From Methanomicrobia archaeon (GTDB lineage Archaea; Methanobacteriota_B; Thermococci; Methanofastidiosales; NM3): 7,800 nucleotides of DNA. The stretch spans positions 1 to 7,800 of the forward strand of contig DSAJ01000108.1 in assembly GCA_011372835.1 (NCBI GenBank), written 5' to 3'. The notes beneath the pieces were generated by a model. The model saw only the letters and a list, made by a program, of their open reading frames with translations, was not told the DNA's origin and ran no database searches. Both the position numbers and the translations under genes were made by a program. Position 1 is the first letter of the stretch. The number at the start of each line of letters is the position of its first letter. Shown here piece by piece: positions 6,611 through 7,800 of the stretch.

Positions 6611-6620
6611 TATTAATAAC
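6611..6620 (-). promoter_or_regulatory. TATA box for the fibronectin-domain gene
   Basis: On the minus strand this reads GTTATTAATA. Its centre lies about 20-25 bp from the ATG cluster at 6588-6596, and no ribosome-binding site precedes that cluster. This spacing fits a leaderless transcript. Confidence 0.5.
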
Positions 6621-6655
6621 ATTTTTTGCAAAACCTATAGAAAAAAGTCTGCACA

Positions 6656-6664
6656 TGCATTATC
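6656..6664 (+). promoter_or_regulatory. Possible promoter of the 163-residue protein gene
   Basis: TGCATTATC lies about 25 bp before ATG 6683. An alternative is CCTATAG at 6634-6640, which would give a leader of about 20 nt. There is no clear ribosome-binding site before 6683, which favours a leaderless start from the nearer element. Both are weak matches. The 86-bp gap is shared with the divergent minus-strand gene. Confidence 0.3.
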
Positions 6665-6682
6665 ATTGCACGTTCTGAAGCG

Positions 6683-7174
6683 ATGTGCATGGAACACACC
6701 TGTACGCTTGGGGACTTCACGTCGTTTCTCAGGGTGACCTGCGGATTCGACTTCGACAACGAACGCCACACGTTCGGAGAGCGCATAAAGCTACAAAAGT
6801 ACGTCTTTTTAGCCCTCAAAATGGGCATGAAAGCCATCGTGCCGCTCGACTACAGCATGTACATACGCGGACCATATTCGAGCATGCTCGCAGACATCTA
6901 CTTCAACGGCAAGGAGTGGCACCGCTCGCTCTTTTCTACAGACCGATTCGACGTGACACGCTATGTCAGGGCACTCTCGGACAGGGACACGCTCTGGCTT
7001 GAGGTCGCATCGACGATACTTTTTGTCAACGGGCACACGCTAGCTGCATACGAGGAGCCGCCTACACGCGATATGGCTATCGAGCGTGTACTCGCGCTCA
7101 AGAGCTACGATCGGGGGGCGGTCGGGCGCATCTACGACGATCTAGTGCATGTTGGGCTCATCCAGGCGAAATAG
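6683..7174 (+). CDS. Uncharacterised protein, possibly SocA/Panacea (DUF4065)-like
   Basis: The 163-residue soluble protein shows no signal peptide or membrane helix. The most telling block is residues 34-73: RIKLQKYVFLALKMG, then YSMYIRGPYSSMLADIYF. The pattern LQK, hydrophobic helix, Y and GPYS resembles what I remember of SocA/Panacea-type proteins, which include antitoxins and proteolysis adaptors. I cannot confirm this without a profile search. The rest (about 85-160) looks helical. The ATG at 6683 has no ribosome-binding site; ATG at 6689 (residue 3) is an alternative. It stands alone between two minus-strand genes. No toxin-like partner is adjacent, so an antitoxin role is not supported here. 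It is a real gene by its length, its codon pattern like that of its neighbours, and its ordered domain. Confidence 0.6.
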   Translation: MCMEHTCTLGDFTSFLRVTCGFDFDNERHTFGERIKLQKYVFLALKMGMKAIVPLDYSMYIRGPYSSMLADIYFNGKEWHRSLFSTDRFDVTRYVRALSDRDTLWLEVASTILFVNGHTLAAYEEPPTRDMAIERVLALKSYDRGAVGRIYDDLVHVGLIQAK

Positions 7175-7189
7175 GCATGCCCAAATCAT

Positions 7190-7195
7190 AAAAAA
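7190..7195 (-). terminator. Possible U-tract terminator of the Lrp/AsnC gene
   Basis: On the minus strand a TTTTTT run lies about 42 nt after the Lrp stop codon. A small stem (TGAGA/TCTCA, 7208-7222) lies between them, and a 6-bp stem (ATCACA-ACAG-TGTGAT, 7236-7251) covers the stop itself. The T run is short, so termination here is uncertain. Confidence 0.35.
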
Positions 7196-7236
7196 CTATA
7201 TAAGTAATGAGACCCAATCTCACACTACATTGGATA

Positions 7237-7692
7237 TCACAACAGTGTGATCTCTGACTCCTTTGTGGTCTTTAGTACGAGGACGGTATGTGTCTTCTCT
7301 ATAAGCGAATGCGACTGCACACGCTTGAGGAACGCGTCGAGTTCGCTTCGTGAGGGAAACACCGATATCACCACTGCGTCATACTCGCCAGTGACATCAT
7401 AGATCGTGATGATGTTCTTTTCCTTGCCAAGCTCGTTTGCCACCTCGGGGAACTTCCCCTTGGCGATCTTGAACGTTGTGATGACGACGATGTCATAGCC
7501 CAGTGCCTCGTAATCCACTGAGACGGTATAGCGCTTGATGATGCCGCTGTCCTCGAGATGACGTATCCTGTTGACCACCGTACCGACGGAGACGCGGGCC
7601 TGTGAGGCGAGCGAACGCACCGGCGTGCGGGCGTCGCGCAGGAGCACCTGAAGTATGATACGGTCCGTTTCGTCAATGCCTTGTGAGTCCAT
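7237..7692 (-). CDS. Lrp/AsnC-family transcriptional regulator
   Basis: This is a DNA-binding regulator of the feast/famine family, common in archaea, usually acting as dimers or octamers that sense amino acids or other small ligands. The 151 residues have the standard length. An N-terminal winged helix-turn-helix covers about 6-55 (IDETDRIILQVLLRDART, then VSVGTVVNRIRHLEDSGIIKRY). A C-terminal RAM ligand-binding domain covers about 65-145 and includes the conserved VTGEYD loop (100-105). ATG at 7692 is chosen over an in-frame ATG 20 codons upstream (7752). It gives the canonical N-terminus MDSQGIDETD, and the TATA box is about 25 bp upstream, implying a leaderless mRNA. The upstream extension (YLYYYTKILYIC) is just translated AT-rich promoter. 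The target genes are unknown; autoregulation is common in the family. Confidence 0.93.
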   Translation of the reverse strand: MDSQGIDETDRIILQVLLRDARTPVRSLASQARVSVGTVVNRIRHLEDSGIIKRYTVSVDYEALGYDIVVITTFKIAKGKFPEVANELGKEKNIITIYDVTGEYDAVVISVFPSRSELDAFLKRVQSHSLIEKTHTVLVLKTTKESEITLL

Positions 7693-7713
7693 TGGAGTGA
7701 TATTGATTGAACA

Positions 7714-7776
7714 AATATATAAAATTTTTGTATAATAATATAAGTAGTTCAAGAAATAACGAAAATTTTATATATT
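7714..7776. repeat. 15-bp perfect inverted repeat of divergent promoters
   Basis: AATATATAAAATTTT at 7714-7728 and AAAATTTTATATATT at 7762-7776 are exact reverse complements separated by 33 bp. Each arm contains a BRE/TATA-type element, so the repeat consists of two facing-away promoters built on the same core. The space between them is where a regulator could act on both. Confidence 0.6.
7715..7724 (-). promoter_or_regulatory. TATA box of the Lrp/AsnC gene
   Basis: The minus strand reads TTTTATATAT, preceded by an A-rich BRE-like element (CAAAAA). The usual spacing puts the transcript start near 7694, essentially at the ATG (7692). No ribosome-binding site is present, consistent with a leaderless mRNA. 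Confidence 0.7.
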
Positions 7777-7777
7777 A
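7766..7777 (+). promoter_or_regulatory. Plus-strand promoter facing out of the window
   Basis: TTTTATATATTA preceded by CGAAAA matches the archaeal BRE/TATA arrangement. Transcription would start close to 7795-7800, so the gene it serves lies beyond the right edge. That gene would be divergent from the Lrp/AsnC regulator and is a natural candidate target for it. Confidence 0.55.
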
Positions 7778-7800
7778 TAGCAAAAGAGATAGAGATATAC

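Noticed and set aside
7174..7181. GGCATGCC palindrome at the stop of the 163-residue protein gene
   Set aside because: It is short, has no loop and no following T run on the plus strand, so it is not convincing as a terminator or operator.
1..7800. tRNA, rRNA, CRISPR array or insertion sequence
   Set aside because: No cloverleaf-like segment, no regularly spaced direct repeats, no transposase reading frame and no terminal repeats were seen.

Overview
This window most likely comes from a methylotrophic methanogenic archaeon. The evidence is a complete methanol:coenzyme M methyl-transfer locus (mtaA, mtaC, mtaB), a RamA-type corrinoid reactivase, archaeal TATA boxes about 25 bp upstream of start sites, G-rich Shine-Dalgarno sites, a U-tract terminator and an archaeal Lrp/AsnC regulator. 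The proteins resemble Methanosarcina Mta proteins as I remember them. The genus cannot be fixed from this window; a Methanosarcinales relative (for example Methermicoccus-like) or another methanol-using lineage is possible.

Layout: 1-174 is an AT-rich control region with two palindromes, a TATA box and a leader hairpin just before the ribosome-binding site. It drives mtaA (175-1182), mtaC (1216-2013) and mtaB (2026-3411), which end at a strong T-rich tract. A second promoter at about 3451-3460 starts a two-gene unit: a ramA-like reductive activase (about 3500-5119) overlapping by 4 bases a G3E/COG0523 GTPase (5116-6144). The GTPase runs tail-to-tail, with a 7-base overlap, into a minus-strand gene for a small membrane-anchored fibronectin type III protein (6138-6596). 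A divergent plus-strand gene (6683-7174) encodes a 163-residue protein that I relate only tentatively to the SocA/Panacea type. A minus-strand Lrp/AsnC regulator (7237-7692) ends the gene content. Its promoter is mirrored by a near-identical outward-facing promoter at the right edge of the window.

How the genes fit together: MtaB takes the methyl group from methanol and gives it to the cobalt of the corrinoid on MtaC. MtaA passes it to coenzyme M, feeding methanogenesis. When the Co(I) corrinoid is accidentally oxidised, the RamA-like iron-sulfur ATPase restores it. The G3E GTPase may deliver or handle metal, since MtaA and MtaB are zinc enzymes and MtaC carries cobalt, but that role is inference.

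The most unusual observation concerns translation starts. The ramA-like reading frame has no ATG, GTG, TTG or CTG codon between its upstream stop and residue 42 of the family fold. Both ramA and mtaA have an ATC codon 7 nt downstream of a GGGGG ribosome-binding site, the same geometry that mtaC and mtaB show with ATG. This suggests AUC initiation in two genes of one pathway.
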